Shown: positions 1 through 10,310, numbered from the stretch's first letter. The stretch is 64,000 bases of DNA from Closterium sp. Naga37s-1 (GCA_947471745.1 CANJKZ010000540.1:62001-126000); one strand, 5' to 3'. Translations and numbers: made by a program. Notes: generated by a model from the letters alone, not told the origin.

Positions 1-368
1 CAGGGACCGACTCTAAAGTGTACGAAGCCGAGGAGTCAGAAGAGTCGAAGCGACACTGGTAACCGTCTGATCGAGACCGATGCAGGCAGAAACACTCGAA
101 GTGAAAAGAGCGGGAACATGTTTGAAACGGGTTCCCGCGCCGCACGGTTTGAATTCGCTGCAATAAGGGAATGTACCCCTTAGAGTACATGGCTAGCCTA
201 GGTCTTTTCGTATTCCCCTGTATTCTTATATAAACCCGATGTATGCATGCTATTATCAACTCAGTCATTTACATTCACTCTGACCTGAGATTCAATCTTC
301 CGCTGCAAACACTACCCTGCGATCAACCCTGAGCGATCCTTCGCTAAGTCCCACTTGGGATTGTAACA
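1..368 (+). repeat. E1 5' LTR (first 43 bp outside window)
   Basis: It matches 6444-6787 throughout and ends in TGTAACA, the same terminus as the right LTR. It keeps a 24-nt segment at 95-118 that the right LTR lacks. That segment lies between two AACA tetramers, as expected of a microhomology deletion in the right copy. Confidence 0.95.
227..234 (+). promoter_or_regulatory. TATA box of E1 5' LTR
   Basis: TATATAAA occurs in the LTR and is conserved at the same place in the right LTR (6646-6653). Its position in the middle of the LTR suits the U3 promoter. Function is inferred from motif and position. Confidence 0.6.
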
Positions 369-380
369 TGGTATGAGAGC
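369..380 (+). other. E1 primer binding site
   Basis: TGGTATGAGAGC directly follows the LTR. It differs by one base from TGGTATCAGAGC, the usual Copia PBS complementary to the 3' end of initiator Met tRNA. Confidence 0.85.
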
Positions 381-462
381 TACTCAGGGATTCTTCGCAA
401 CTTCACTTCTGTGAAATTCGCCGAACCAAGATCTGGCGAGCGGCACACGCTCCAAGACCAAG

Positions 463-1224
463 ATGGCCAGAGGATCCGGAGGCCAAGCAAATCTGACGGC
501 CGAAGGACAAACCAACCCGGCTGCGACAAATGAGGCGACAACCACGATCAGCACTGCCGCACTCGAGCAGCTATTTTCGCGACTATCAACTATGGAGAAA
601 GACCTCCAAGAACTGCGCAAAGGCGATGCGGGAACATCTTCCCAACCAGCTCAACCTGGACAACCGGCCGCGAAAAGCCGTGATACCGTCGCGCACACCT
701 TCTCCCTCGACACAGACAAATCAACAACAACTGCCCCCCATCCAAGTGATGAAGTTATCAACTCTGCGCAAGCACGCTTTCTGGGCATTTCAAAAATTAA
801 GACTACCGCCGCATTTGATGGCAATGACTTCTATACATGGAGTTTTGAGCTTGAGCTCCTCCTACAAACAGCGCAGATCTACCATTACTTCGACGGCTCC
901 TACGCAAAACCGGTGGAAAACACCGACGACGCCAGGGCTCAGTACTACAGCGAGTCCCTCATGGCATACAGTGTGCTGCTTCGGAATATGACGCCTGCGG
1001 AACAACTTAGCATTCGCTCCTACAAAGAGAGCGCCGCTCCAGCCTTGGAAGCCTGGAAGCACCTCGTTGAGGTATATCAGCCGAAGGATTCAGTCACCGC
1101 CAGCAAGCTCCTGCAGCAACTCATGGAGACGAAGATGGGGCACGGGGAGAAATCAAATTCTTATATTAACCGCTGTCGGAACATCCGTGACCAGATCACG
1201 AAGCATGGGAGCGCAATCTCATAA
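463..1224 (+). CDS. E1 gag, N-terminal part, ended by in-frame TAA
   Basis: This 253-codon reading frame carries a Copia gag (UBN2/DUF4219-like) region, with a folded part from about residue 100 (AAFDGNDFYTWSFELE) through a helical capsid segment. It ends at TAA 1222-1224. The same frame continues without shift after the stop (EIFVNIVLQGLGPEW, typical gag capsid sequence), so the stop lies inside gag and not at its natural end. It may be a nonsense mutation or a readthrough stop. The start is the first Met after the PBS leader. Confidence 0.8.
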   Translation: MARGSGGQANLTAEGQTNPAATNEATTTISTAALEQLFSRLSTMEKDLQELRKGDAGTSSQPAQPGQPAAKSRDTVAHTFSLDTDKSTTTAPHPSDEVINSAQARFLGISKIKTTAAFDGNDFYTWSFELELLLQTAQIYHYFDGSYAKPVENTDDARAQYYSESLMAYSVLLRNMTPAEQLSIRSYKESAAPALEAWKHLVEVYQPKDSVTASKLLQQLMETKMGHGEKSNSYINRCRNIRDQITKHGSAIS

Positions 1225-4200
1225 GAGATTTTCGTCAATATAGTCCTCCAAGGACTCGGGCCAGAGTGGAAGCCCTGCAAAGCGCTACTCCGACAACGCG
1301 GAATCATCTCTGAAGCCGCGCTATGCGCCGCTCTCCTGACTGAACAGCAGGACATGGACTCGAGCAGAACAAGCTCCGCGCCGCGCCGAGAGCGCCTCGC
1401 CTTCTACACAGACAACCGTGAAGAGCGACGACAACCAAGGCGCCATTATTGCAAAATATGCAAGGTCTTCGGACACTCAACGGATCGATGCAAATCCCGA
1501 TCCAACTATCGCCACCCGAATTCCACTCACCACAACAACTGGGTCGGCCGACAAGACGCTCGACATTCTCAGCCCCAGCATCAAAACTTTCGTCCCCCTG
1601 CACAGCACCAACAACAGCAAGGACAAGGACCTCAAGCGGGAGCTCCTAGAAACGTGATTGCGAACATGGCGGCAAGGCGTCGCCCTCGCGCAGCTGAACC
1701 AGACGAAGAGGACGAACTTCTCGGTGGGCTCATGCAACCTGAAGAAGGGTGGAACAACCCTCTCACAGAAGATCACTACTACTGCTATGACGAAGACGAG
1801 CAAGATTGGCATCAGCCAATAACACTGCGGGAAAGCCCGCCTCATGACAACCAGCACTACGTACCTGTGGGATGGAAAGAAGACGAAGACCCATCCTTTC
1901 ACAGACGCTACAAGGCGACACTGGTGACTCCGCGACTCGCCCTACTTCTGCGCAAAAACAACGCTGACAACTACAACACCTGGTACTTGGAGAGCTGTTG
2001 CGGACAGCACATGGTGGGATCTGTGCGATACGTCTTGAACCTCAGCCGCGCCCCCGCCACCTACGTCACCGTCGCTAACAACGAACAGCTGCGTGCCAAC
2101 GCGCAAGGGATTGTGGTCCTGCAAGCACGAGACAGTAACACGCACATTTCGTTCAACGACGTGCTCTACGTCCCGGATCTCCGATTTAATATACTCTCAG
2201 CAGGGCAACTCCGAGACTGCGGAGTCATGCTCGCCACGGACCCAGATACACGCGATCTCATCCTCACCTTCGCTCCTCCGGATACCCCCCCCGAGTCGCA
2301 CAAATACCTGGGACGAGCTCGCTCGATCAACGGTATCTACTTCCTGGACTTCGACATACCGAGCTGTCAAGCTTCCTCCGACGAGCTCGTGGATCTCGTC
2401 CCCCTCGACTTCCCCTTCATGAACAAAGAGTCATGGCAGCACCCAGACGGGAGGCCGTGGATTCGCCGCAGCCCTCATCCCCGTGAAATCAACTTACACG
2501 AGCCCGACATCAACGGTCTCTGCACCACCTGCCACACACCCACGGCAAGCCGCACAGAACAAGTGGAGAGAGATTATGCGGCAATCCAGGAAGCGAAAAG
2601 CGCCGAGGCAGAACCTACGGGCATGACCGAGATGGAACTCGCCGTGACTACTCACCGCATCTTTGGCGAAGAAAACGAACGGCTTGGTCAACAGCGGCAA
2701 GAACGCCCAACGCCCCGCGCAGAAACCCTCCGATGGATCCTAGAGGCGAACATTGGAACCTTCGACGAGGAAGGACGACCACGCCCATACACCCGCGACG
2801 TCTACCGCAAGGAGATCGACAAAGGGTGGAAGGACCCTGACGCAAAAGAAGAGCTGAGCGTCAAGGAGGAGGAAGATCAAGAAAAGGCAGAAAAGAAACA
2901 AAAGCTGTATGAAGAGCGCGTCGCGGCCGGATGGGACGAGGAATCGGCACGACGAGGTGCATGGGGAGACGATGACTACATACCGGAGGAAGGCGCAACA
3001 TGGGGATCCGCAACTGGCGCATCCGGCACAGTGCACACAGGCAGATGGGGCGACACAGGCGGATGGGGAGGAGACGAATACGCAGATGCCCCGCTCACCA
3101 AAGAAGAAGAAGAAGAGATAGAACGGGAAATGAGGGCTGAGCGCGGAGAACAATCTCCACGAGTCGCTGTTCCGCTCGGAAGGCCCCCGCGCACTCGCTC
3201 TCCCCGAAGCTCACCACGATGGCGCTGGACCAGCTCCTGGTCAGAGATTGAGGAGGGGAACGTGCCACCAACTCCTCCGCGTGACTCTCTCGGGCCAATC
3301 TCGCGCCCAGACCCATTTGCCCGCTTCATCGAAGGCACGACGACCCCGCTTAACATCATCCCCGACCGCGAATTTCTCGCACTCTATCTCACGACAGCAC
3401 CTGCAAAAGGGGAGACAACGACGGAAGAAGAAACAGGGGAGCCGGACAACGAAGCAGAACCAGGAGAAGAGGAAGAACCCCCACTCCAGATTCCGCAAGA
3501 AACGGAGGCGGAAGCAGCAGAGCATCATGCACGCTACATGCGCACCTCCGGCATTCGCGCCGAAGACGACCTCTGGCATCAACGACTCGGCCACCCCTCG
3601 CGTCAGACACTTGCTAACTGTCTCCGCGCCAAGGTTTTTCCCCTGGGAGCAGTGCTGCGCCCCGATGGCACAGAACCACACAACACCTCACGCCCAATCA
3701 CCTGCACCGTTTGCCCCACAACTGCTCTCTCTCACAGCGCCTACCCATCTCTGGAACCAAGCACCAACCGCTACAAGAAGCTGGAGAAGGTGTACAGCGA
3801 CTTATTCGTGCTCACCTGCGACGGAATCAATGGTGAAAAATACACGCTCACCTTCATCGACGCCTACTCATGCCACGTCTGGATTGCCAACGTCGATGCT
3901 CGCTCGAAGGCTCCAGAGGTCCTCCGCATCTGGCTCGCACATGCGCAACGACAATCGGGGAGGAAGCTGAAAATTTGGCAGAGTGACGGGGCGAAGGAAT
4001 TTCGCAGCTACGAACTAGAGAGCGTCCTCACTGAAAAGGGGATCAAGCACGAGATCTCTCTCCCCTACGCACATCAGCAGCAAGGCGTCGCAGAGAGGGT
4101 CAATCGCACCCTCATGACAAAAGTTCGCGCCCTCATGAACCAGTCCGGCCTACCCAAGAAGTACTGGCCCTACGCCATGAATCACGCGGTGCGCCTGCAC

Positions 4201-6393
4201 AACCTTCTCCCCACCACGGCCAACAGGGACAACCTTTCCCCGCACATGAAGTGGACCGGCTCAAAGGGAGACCCCTCCATGCTGAGGGTTTGGGGGTGCA
4301 TGGTGCATTATCGGCCGACTTCAGCCACAATTGGCAAGTTCGCTCACCGCGCGCGCTGGGGAATTCATCTGGGGCTCAGTAACGAGCACAAAGGCTGGCT
4401 CATTCTTGACATTGACAGCAAGGAGGTCGTTCCCGCGCGTGATATTACTTTCTACGAGAGACTCACCCTGAATCAGTGGATTGAAGACGAGCGTCGCAAC
4501 GAGGCACGCGGCTATGTCAACAGCGGCCGCCGTTTTGCATCCCCAGAGGATGAGGCAGCAGCAGCAGCACTCGCCCGCGATCCCGCCGACGAACATCCTG
4601 GCGTTCCGCCTCGCCCGCGCGACGACGCCGACGACGATGACGACGACACACCCGCACCAGGACCATCACGTTGCCAATCTGAGCCCAGCACCACCGCAAC
4701 TGCCCACGAGAGTGACGATGACGATGTGGTGGAGGTCACCACCAGCAACACCACCACCGTGTCTGGCCTGCAGCTTCTCGGTCTACACACGTCAGTCACT
4801 ACCCTCACGCACGCCGTCGAACCCAAGAACCCTCGCCAGGCCCTTACCGGTCCCCACGCCAAGGAGTGGCGTGCTGCTATGGACGCGGAGCTACAAGCAC
4901 TGGAATCACGCGACACATGGGTCCTAGTCGATTGTGCAGCAGTGAAGGGGAGGAGGGTACTAAGCGGAAAATGGGTATTCCGTCTCAAAACCAACGCCGA
5001 CGGCACCATCGAGCGCTTCAAAGCACGCTGGGTCGTATGCGGGTACGATCAGCGCCACGGCATCGACTTCGACCAAACCTTTGCTCCCGTTAGTCGTCAC
5101 ACCTCCGTCAGAATCCTACTCGCCATTGCCGCCGCTAAGCACCTACCACGGCGGCAGATCGACGTGAAGAACGCGTTCTTATACGCACTGGTGGATGCAA
5201 CCATCTTTGTGGAACAGCCACACACCTACGGGGAAGGAGACCCCAGGGTCTGTCAACTGAAGAAATCCCTCTACGGGATAAAGCAAGCGCCGCGTCTCTC
5301 GCAGCAGCATCTGCATAAAATCCTCCTCGAGATCGGCTTCAGGCAGTTGCCGCACGACCCGGGAATGTACCGCCTTCACTTCAACGGTGACTACATCCTT
5401 CTGACAGTCTACGTCGACGACCTGCTGTACACCGGGACCTGCAACAAGCTTCTTAATCAGTTCGAAGAGAACCCGGCACAGCGCGTCGACATCACCATCA
5501 ACCACAACGTCACACAGTTTCTGGGGTTAAACATCACCTACGCGCCAGAAGCAATTCATCTGTCAGCCTCTAAGTACGCAGAGCAGCTGGGGGAACGCTT
5601 CAACATTTCACCTACACCACTCTCAACTCCTTACCGCAACCCCAGTGCCAACTACAAACCGGACAACAAACCTCTGTCGCCCGCAGGACTCCAAATGTAC
5701 CAGCGGAAATTGGGGTGCCTGCTGTTCGCCTCTGTCACCTGCCGACCCGACCTTTCGTACATCGCCAGCCAACTGGCACAATACTCTCGCAAGCCAGTAG
5801 CAGAGAACCAGCTGGATCTGGAACGCGCCCTGCAGTACTTCATTTCCACACCTGACATCGGGCTCTCCTACTCCACGCTGACGACAACCTCCTTCAACCT
5901 CAACGGCTACGTAGATGCAGATCATGCCGCTGACCCTGCAAATCGACGGTCCCGAACCGGCTTCGTCTTTCGCCTGGAACCAACAGGACCAATCTCCTGG
6001 AACTCGCAAAAGCAGGAGCTGGTTGCCCTGTCATCGGCCGAAGCAGAATACATCGCCGCGACAGCAGCAGTTCGCGAAGGTCTGTACCTACAGGAACTGC
6101 TGCAGGAGGCGAAAATTTCAACTTCGCCCACCTTTCGTCTTCACTGCGACAATCAGAGTGCCATCAAGATTGCGAACAAGCCAGGTTTCGTGAACCGCAC
6201 GAAGCACATCGCGCTCCGATACATTTTCGTCAAGGACGAAATTGACCAGGGCAAGGTCGATCTCACGTACTGCCCCACCACCGAGATGGCAGCCGACTTT
6301 CTCACCAAGCGACTGCCACGTCAGCAGTACAAGCACTGTTCCGACCTTACTGGAGTGGTCAAGCGAGTTAGCCCCCTGCGCGCCCAGGAATGA
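1225..6393 (+). CDS. E1 gag C-terminus and pol polyprotein
   Basis: This continues the 463 frame to TGA at 6393. Numbering from 463: a CCHC zinc knuckle (CX2CX4HX4C) starts near residue 330; the protease position near 507 reads ESCCG where Copia has DSGA, so the catalytic Asp and the following Gly are missing; a 300-residue acidic, low-complexity insert follows; the integrase zinc region begins with WHQRLGH near 1037; the DD35E core has Asp 1175 and Glu 1211, exactly 35 residues between; the RT box YVDD is at 1650; RNase H follows (YVDADHA, SSAEAEY, TKHIALRY). RT, integrase and RNase H look intact. The protease does not, so autonomy is doubtful. Confidence 0.85.
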   Translation, partial: EIFVNIVLQGLGPEWKPCKALLRQRGIISEAALCAALLTEQQDMDSSRTSSAPRRERLAFYTDNREERRQPRRHYCKICKVFGHSTDRCKSRSNYRHPNSTHHNNWVGRQDARHSQPQHQNFRPPAQHQQQQGQGPQAGAPRNVIANMAARRRPRAAEPDEEDELLGGLMQPEEGWNNPLTEDHYYCYDEDEQDWHQPITLRESPPHDNQHYVPVGWKEDEDPSFHRRYKATLVTPRLALLLRKNNADNYNTWYLESCCGQHMVGSVRYVLNLSRAPATYVTVANNEQLRANAQGIVVLQARDSNTHISFNDVLYVPDLRFNILSAGQLRDCGVMLATDPDTRDLILTFAPPDTPPESHKYLGRARSINGIYFLDFDIPSCQASSDELVDLVPLDFPFMNKESWQHPDGRPWIRRSPHPREINLHEPDINGLCTTCHTPTASRTEQVERDYAAIQEAKSAEAEPTGMTEMELAVTTHRIFGEENERLGQQRQERPTPRAETLRWILEANIGTFDEEGRPRPYTRDVYRKEIDKGWKDPDAKEELSVKEEEDQEKAEKKQKLYEERVAAGWDEESARRGAWGDDDYIPEEGATWGSATGASGTVHTGRWGDTGGWGGDEYADAPLTKEEEEEIEREMRAERGEQSPRVAVPLGRPPRTRSPRSSPRWRWTSSWSEIEEGNVPPTPPRDSLGPISRPDPFARFIEGTTTPLNIIPDREFLALYLTTAPAKGETTTEEETGEPDNEAEPGEEEEPPLQIPQETEAEAAEHHARYMRTSGIRAEDDLWHQRLGHPSRQTLANCLRAKVFPLGAVLRPDGTEPHNTSRPITCTVCPTTALSHSAYPSLEPSTNRYKKLEKVYSDLFVLTCDGINGEKYTLTFIDAYSCHVWIANVDARSKAPEVLRIWLAHAQRQSGRKLKIWQSDGAKEFRSYELESVLTEKGIKHEISLPYAHQQQGVAERVNRTLMTKVRALMNQSGLPKKYWPYAMNHAVRLHNLLPTTANRDNLSPHMKWTGSKGDPSMLRVWGCMVHYRPTSATIGKFAHRARWGIHLGLSNEHKGWLILDIDSKEVVPARDITFYERLTLNQWIEDERRNEARGYVNSGRRFASPEDEAAAAALARDPADEHPGVPPRPRDDADDDDDDTPAPGPSRCQSEPSTTATAHESDDDDVVEVTTSNTTTVSGLQLLGLHTSVTTLTHAVEPKNPRQALTGPHAKEWRAAMDAELQALESRDTWVLVDCAAVKGRRVLSGKWVFRLKTNADGTIERFKARWVVCGYDQRHGIDFDQTFAPVSRHTSVRILLAIAAAKHLPRRQIDVKNAFLYALVDATIFVEQPHTYGEGDPRVCQLKKSLYGIKQAPRLSQQHLHKILLEIGFRQLPHDPGMYRLHFNGDYILLTVYVDDLLYTGTCNKLLNQFEENPAQRVDITINHNVTQFLGLNITYAPEAIHLSASKYAEQLGERFNISPTPLSTPYRNPSANYKPDNKPLSPAGLQMYQRKLGCLLFASVTCRPDLSYIASQLAQYSRKPVAENQLDLERALQYFISTPDIGLSYSTLTTTSFNLNGYVDADHAADPANRRSRTGFVFRLEPTGPISWNSQKQELVALSSAEAEYIAATAAVREGLYLQELLQEAKISTSPTFRLHCDNQSAIKIANKPGFVNRTKHIALRYIFVKDEIDQGKVDLTYCPTTEMAADFLTKRLPRQQYKHCSDLTGVVKRVSPLRAQE

Positions 6394-6400
6394 AGGGGAG
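6391..6400 (+). other. E1 polypurine tract
   Basis: TGAAGGGGAG abuts the TGTTGCGATA start of the right LTR. This is the expected position of the plus-strand primer. Confidence 0.8.
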
Positions 6401-6787
6401 TGTTGCGATATGAAACTTTATGAGAAGGCATTCCTGTATGCTACAGGGACCGACTCTAAAGTGTACGAAGCCGAGGAGCCAGAAGAGTCGAAGCGACACT
6501 GGTAACCGTCTGATCAAGACCGATGCAGGCAGAAACAGGTTTGAAACGGGTTCCCGCGCTGCACGGTTTGAATTCGCTGCAATAAGGGAATGTACCCCTT
6601 AGAGTACATGGCTAGCCTAGGTCTTTTCATATTCCCCTGTATTCTTATATAAACCCGATGTATGCATGCTATTATCAACTCAGTCATTTACATTCACTCT
6701 GACCTGAGATTCAATCTTCCGCTGCAAACACTACCCTGCGATCAACCCTGAGCGATCCTTCGCTAAGCCCCACTTGGGATTGTAACA
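6401..6787 (+). repeat. E1 3' LTR, 387 bp
   Basis: It begins TGTTGCGATA and ends GATTGTAACA (TG...CA termini). The TATA box is at 6646-6653. Relative to the left copy it lacks 24 bp and has several substitutions. Confidence 0.95.
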
Positions 6788-7428
6788 AACTTCTTTAGCG
6801 ACCTCGGCGTCATCACGTGCTTCGTTGTCGCGACATGCGTTGTGGGATGTGTCGTAAAACGATGGTTCCGTTATGGGGTGGTTTCGCTCAATGCCATGCC
6901 AATCTTGTCGTGAGAGGCTGTGAAACCGGGTTGGCATTTGATGATGACTTCAGATGCCGTATTCTCAGAGCAGGGGCAATGTTAGCTTCTTGTAGAATAT
7001 GCGGTTGTAATTCCGCAACTTTGTCAGTTGATGCATCTCATATTTCAAAATGTCCTATGCTTGTAACCCTTGGAAATTTCTATATTAATTTGTTAGCGTG
7101 CGTGGTCCTCGAATCTTCTCTTTCAGGCCGTTTAGGGTCGGTATTGCACTATGTAAACGAATACACGCATAAGTCCAGTGTCGGCAGTTCGGCACGTCCA
7201 TGCCTTGTGTGGGGAAGTGTTCTTCGCGAGATTTCAAGAGCATAGTATATTCATGGTCACACAGCCTGGTTAATTGAATACGGCCGATAGTTTTATAACA
7301 CAACAATTTGCTTCACAGGGCACACATATATTTTGTGAGGCTGTTCGATTGCTCGACAACTCCTTGCTGCTCGGGGAAGAAATGACTCGCTCGATGCCCT
7401 TCTTGTCGAAGTAGGTCCGACGTTATTC
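6788..7428 (-). pseudogene. E0: decayed antisense Copia pol, integrase C-terminal part
   Basis: Read on the minus strand with frameshifts. GIERV-like sequence lies at 7384-7414 and PEQQGVVEQSN at about 7340-7373, corresponding to the P-Q-Q-N-G-V-A-E-R catalytic-Glu motif of Copia integrase. HWTYACIRLHS at about 7136-7188 matches the W-x-Y-A...RLHN motif that follows in E1. Stops and shifts are frequent. The upstream half is at 22113-22624, separated by the E2 insertion. Nothing convincing is readable in about 6788-7080. Confidence 0.55.
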
Positions 7429-7433
7429 GGACT

Positions 7434-7567
7434 TGTCAGAACATTATATAGCTTATGCTGTTGTGTAGGCCATAGTGGGGTATCCCATAGGGGGTACAAC
7501 CCAATTAGGGTTTCCTATATGTACTCACTTCATTCATAGTTCATCCATTCCCGTTCTCCTTTCCACA
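7434..7567 (+). repeat. E2 5' LTR, 134 bp
   Basis: It runs TGTCAGAACA to TTTCCACA. It differs from its partner at 21974-22107 at one base near the 3' end (CTCC versus CTCA). It is very short for a 7.3-kb Copia element. Confidence 0.97.
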
Positions 7568-7579
7568 TGGAATCAGAGC
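7568..7579 (+). other. E2 primer binding site
   Basis: TGGAATCAGAGC abuts the LTR, one mismatch from the Copia initiator-Met-tRNA PBS. The same 12-mer is used by E3 and E5. Confidence 0.85.
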
Positions 7580-7639
7580 AGGTCCCCTCCTAGGGACTGT
7601 TTCTAGGGCCCACCGAAGCGCGCCCCGAGGCGCGCTTTC

Positions 7640-8440
7640 CTTTTTTTTTAGCGACCCTCCGTGTCGCCCCTAGCGGCCCGTTGCGCCGCCCTTACCTACG
7701 CGAGCCCGCCGCCCTTACGTCGCGGCCCAGCCGCCCTCACGTTGCGGCCCCGTCGCCCTTGCCTACGCGGCCCCGCCGCCCTCACGTTGCGACCCCGCCG
7801 CCCTCACGTCGCGGCCCCGCCGCCCTCACCTACGCGGCCCCGCCGCCCTTAAGTCGCGGCCCCGCCGCCCTCACGCCGCGGCCCCGCCGCCCTCACGTCG
7901 CGGCCCCACCGCCCTTGCCTACGCGGCCCCGCCGCCCTCACCTATGCGGCCCCGCCGCCCTCACGTCGCGGCCCCGCCACCCTCACGTCGCGGCCTCGCC
8001 GCCCTTGCCTACGCGGCCCCGCCGCCCTCACCTTCGCGGCCCCGCCGCCCTCACGTCGCGGCCCCGCCGCCCTCACTTCGCGGCCCCGCCGCCCTCACCT
8101 ACGCGGCCCCGCCGCCCCACTTCGCGGCCCCGCCGCCTACGGTACCGGCCCCGCCGCCTATCCTCACCGGCCCCGCCGCCTACGACCGCCGAGCCGCCCT
8201 GCCGCCGAGCCGCCCAGCAGCCGAGCCGCCCGGGAGCCGAGCCGCCCTGCCGCCGAGCCGCCCTGCCGCCGAGCCGCCCGGGAGCCGAGCCGCCGAGCCG
8301 CCCTGCCGCCGAGCCGCCCTGCCGCCGAGCCGCCCTGCCGCCGAGCCGCCCGGGAGCCGAGCCGCCCAGCAGCCGAGCCGCCGAGCCGCCCAGCCGCCGG
8401 GCCGCCCTACTGCCGAGCCGCCCGACCTGCCCTGCCTGGT
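7640..8440 (+). repeat. E2 GC-rich repetitive leader
   Basis: The 5' untranslated leader between PBS and gag consists of degenerate tandem repeats. First come about 22-24 bp units around GGCCCCGCCGCCCTCACG, then, from about 8180, 15-bp-like units around GCCGAGCCGCCCTGCC. Almost no stop codons occur in any frame, so long Pro/Arg/Ala ORFs appear on both strands; I treat them as non-coding. Confidence 0.85.
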
Positions 8441-8505
8441 GAGCACAGCACCACTGTTACTGCGTGCCCTTCCCCTACTGCTTGCACTACTACACTGTCG
8501 TCGTC

Positions 8506-10175
8506 ATGGCTACCCCTAGTGTCCTCGCTTTTGACGCTGAGGGTCGAGCCATTGACTTTGAGGTCTGGGTCGACGACCTGCAGCTGTTCTTACAGTGCGA
8601 TAGGGCGGACGGTCTTTCCCTCTTTGACCTCACCTCTGGCGCCTCTCCTGCCCCTGCTGCTGATGCTGACCCCACTGTTCGCTCTCAGTGGGCCACCCGC
8701 GATGCTGCTGCACGTCTTGCTGTGCGTCGCCACCTGCCTACCACTGAGCGCGCGCACTTTAGTCAGTACAAGAGTGCTCAGACCTTGTACGACGCTGTAG
8801 TTGCGCGCTACTCTTCCCCTGCCACTGCTGCCCTGAGCCGCCTCATGCTACCGTACCTCTTTCCTGACCTTGCTGCCTTTCCCACTGTCGCTGACCTCAT
8901 TACGCACCTCCGCACTAGTGACACTCGCTACCGCGCCGCCCTTCCTGCTGAGTTCTGCGCCAAGAACCCCCCCCCCATGTACATCACTCTCTATTACATA
9001 GTCACACGCCTCCCTGACTCCCTTCGCGTAGTCAGGGACCACTTCCTCTCAGTCTGTCCCACCACTCTCACTGTCGACCTCCTCGAGAAGTCCCTCCTGG
9101 CGGCGGAGAAGAGCATCGTCGCTGTAGGAGCCTCTCGTGGTGACCCTCGCACCCCCATCTTTGAGGGGTGTTCTCCTTCCCCCCTGCTGCCCTCTGTTGC
9201 CTCTGCTGCTGCTGCCGACCTACTTGGTCTTGAGTCGGTCTGCGCGGCGTCTGCCCCTAGCGGGAGACGCCGCCCTGGCAGGGGCAAGGGGGGCAAGGGC
9301 GCGGGTGGAACTGGCGGGGGCGGTGGAGGTGGCGGTGGAGGCGGCGGAGGGAGTGGGGGTGGCGGTGGGAGTGGTGGCGGGGGCGGTGGTGGCGGTGGCA
9401 GCAGCGGAGGAGGAGGCGGTGGTGGCGGCAGCAGTGGGAGCGGAGGCAGCGGTGGTGGTGGAGGTGGAGGCGGCGGTGGCGGAGGGGGTGGAGCTGGTCG
9501 GGGTGGTGCCCCGCAGCGTAGCGGCTCTGGTGGTGGCCAGCGTCAGCAGCAGCAGCAGCAGCAGCAGCGTTCGCGGGACATCCCCCCGCCCCAGCAGCTC
9601 CGTGAGTGGTACACGCAGCGTCAGCGGGGTGGGGTTTTTGGTCCGTGCACCTACGTCCTTCGTTCCGGCGACCGCGCGGGTGAGCAGTGTGGGGGTGCCC
9701 ACCCCACCCAGCGCTGCTTTGGCCGCCTGACGGACGCTTGGCGTCAGCAGTTCCCCGAGGCTAGTGAGATTCCCCGTTGGGGAGAGCTGTCTAGGGCTGG
9801 CGTAGCTATCTTTGATCTTGACTTTGATGCTATCCTTGCTGCCATGTATGCTGTGACTATTAGTGAGGAGGGTGACTGTTACCGGTGTTTCCCGCCCGAC
9901 CCGGGCATTGGTACTGCTGCGCTAGGTACTTTTGCGGCTGCTGCTCTAGGTGCCAGTGCGTCTGCACTCTCAGGTACTGGTGAGGCTGCGCTCTCAGGTA
10001 CTGCGTCGGCTTCGGCCTCCCTCACCTTCACGCTTGACTCAGGGGCTTCTCGCTCCTTCTTTCGAGACCGCACCACACTCACGCCGCTTGGCCGGCCGGT
10101 TGCAGTCTCCCTGGCTGACCCCTCTGGGGGTCCTGTCCTCTCTCACTTCTCCACTGTCCTCCCGTGTCCGGCTGC
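8506..10175 (+). pseudogene. E2 gag to protease, 5' part of ORF split by E3
   Basis: The start MATPSVLAF is conserved in E2, E3 and E4, and in E4 it is the first Met of the frame. 556 codons are present before the E3 LTR begins. Domains: gag capsid, a poly-Gly linker, a Gln run, an unusual C-X14-C-X3-H-X4-C knuckle, then protease motif DSGAS. The sequence then runs into E3 LTR and stops at 10194. It is nearly identical to the same part of E3. Confidence 0.9.
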
Positions 10176-10310
10176 TGTCAGAACATATATATAGCTTATG
10201 CTGTTGTGTAGGCTATAGTGGGGTATCCCATAGGGGGTACAACCCAATTAGGGTTCCCTATATGTACTCACTTCATTCATAGTTCATCCATTCTCGTTCT
10301 CATTATCACA
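10176..10310 (+). repeat. E3 5' LTR, 135 bp
   Basis: It runs TGTCAGAACA to ATTATCACA and is identical to 17380-17514. The ACATATATATAG near its start is a candidate TATA element. Confidence 0.97.

Larger units (their letters stand above)
1..6787 (+). mobile_element. E1: Ty1/Copia LTR retrotransposon, 5' end cut by window edge
   Basis: Domain order is gag, protease-like, integrase, reverse transcriptase, RNase H, the Copia order. It is flanked by LTRs (1-368 partial and 6401-6787), with a PBS right after the left LTR and a purine tract right before the right LTR. Aligning the LTRs shows the window starts 43 bp into the left LTR, so the target-site duplication cannot be checked. The LTRs differ by one 24-bp indel and at least five substitutions, which makes E1 older than E3 and E4 in this window. 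The coding region is one frame from 463 to 6393 broken by a single stop. Confidence 0.95.

Noticed and set aside
6788-6913. Plus-strand frame with a membrane-helix-like segment (VITCFVVATCVVGCVV) ending in TGA
   Set aside because: Short, starts at the E1 boundary with no exon evidence; the same DNA lies in the antisense Copia remnant E0.
7681-8519. Pro/Ala/Arg-rich ORFs in the E2 leader
   Set aside because: Low-complexity repeats without stops in most frames; not conserved in E3 or E4 as protein.
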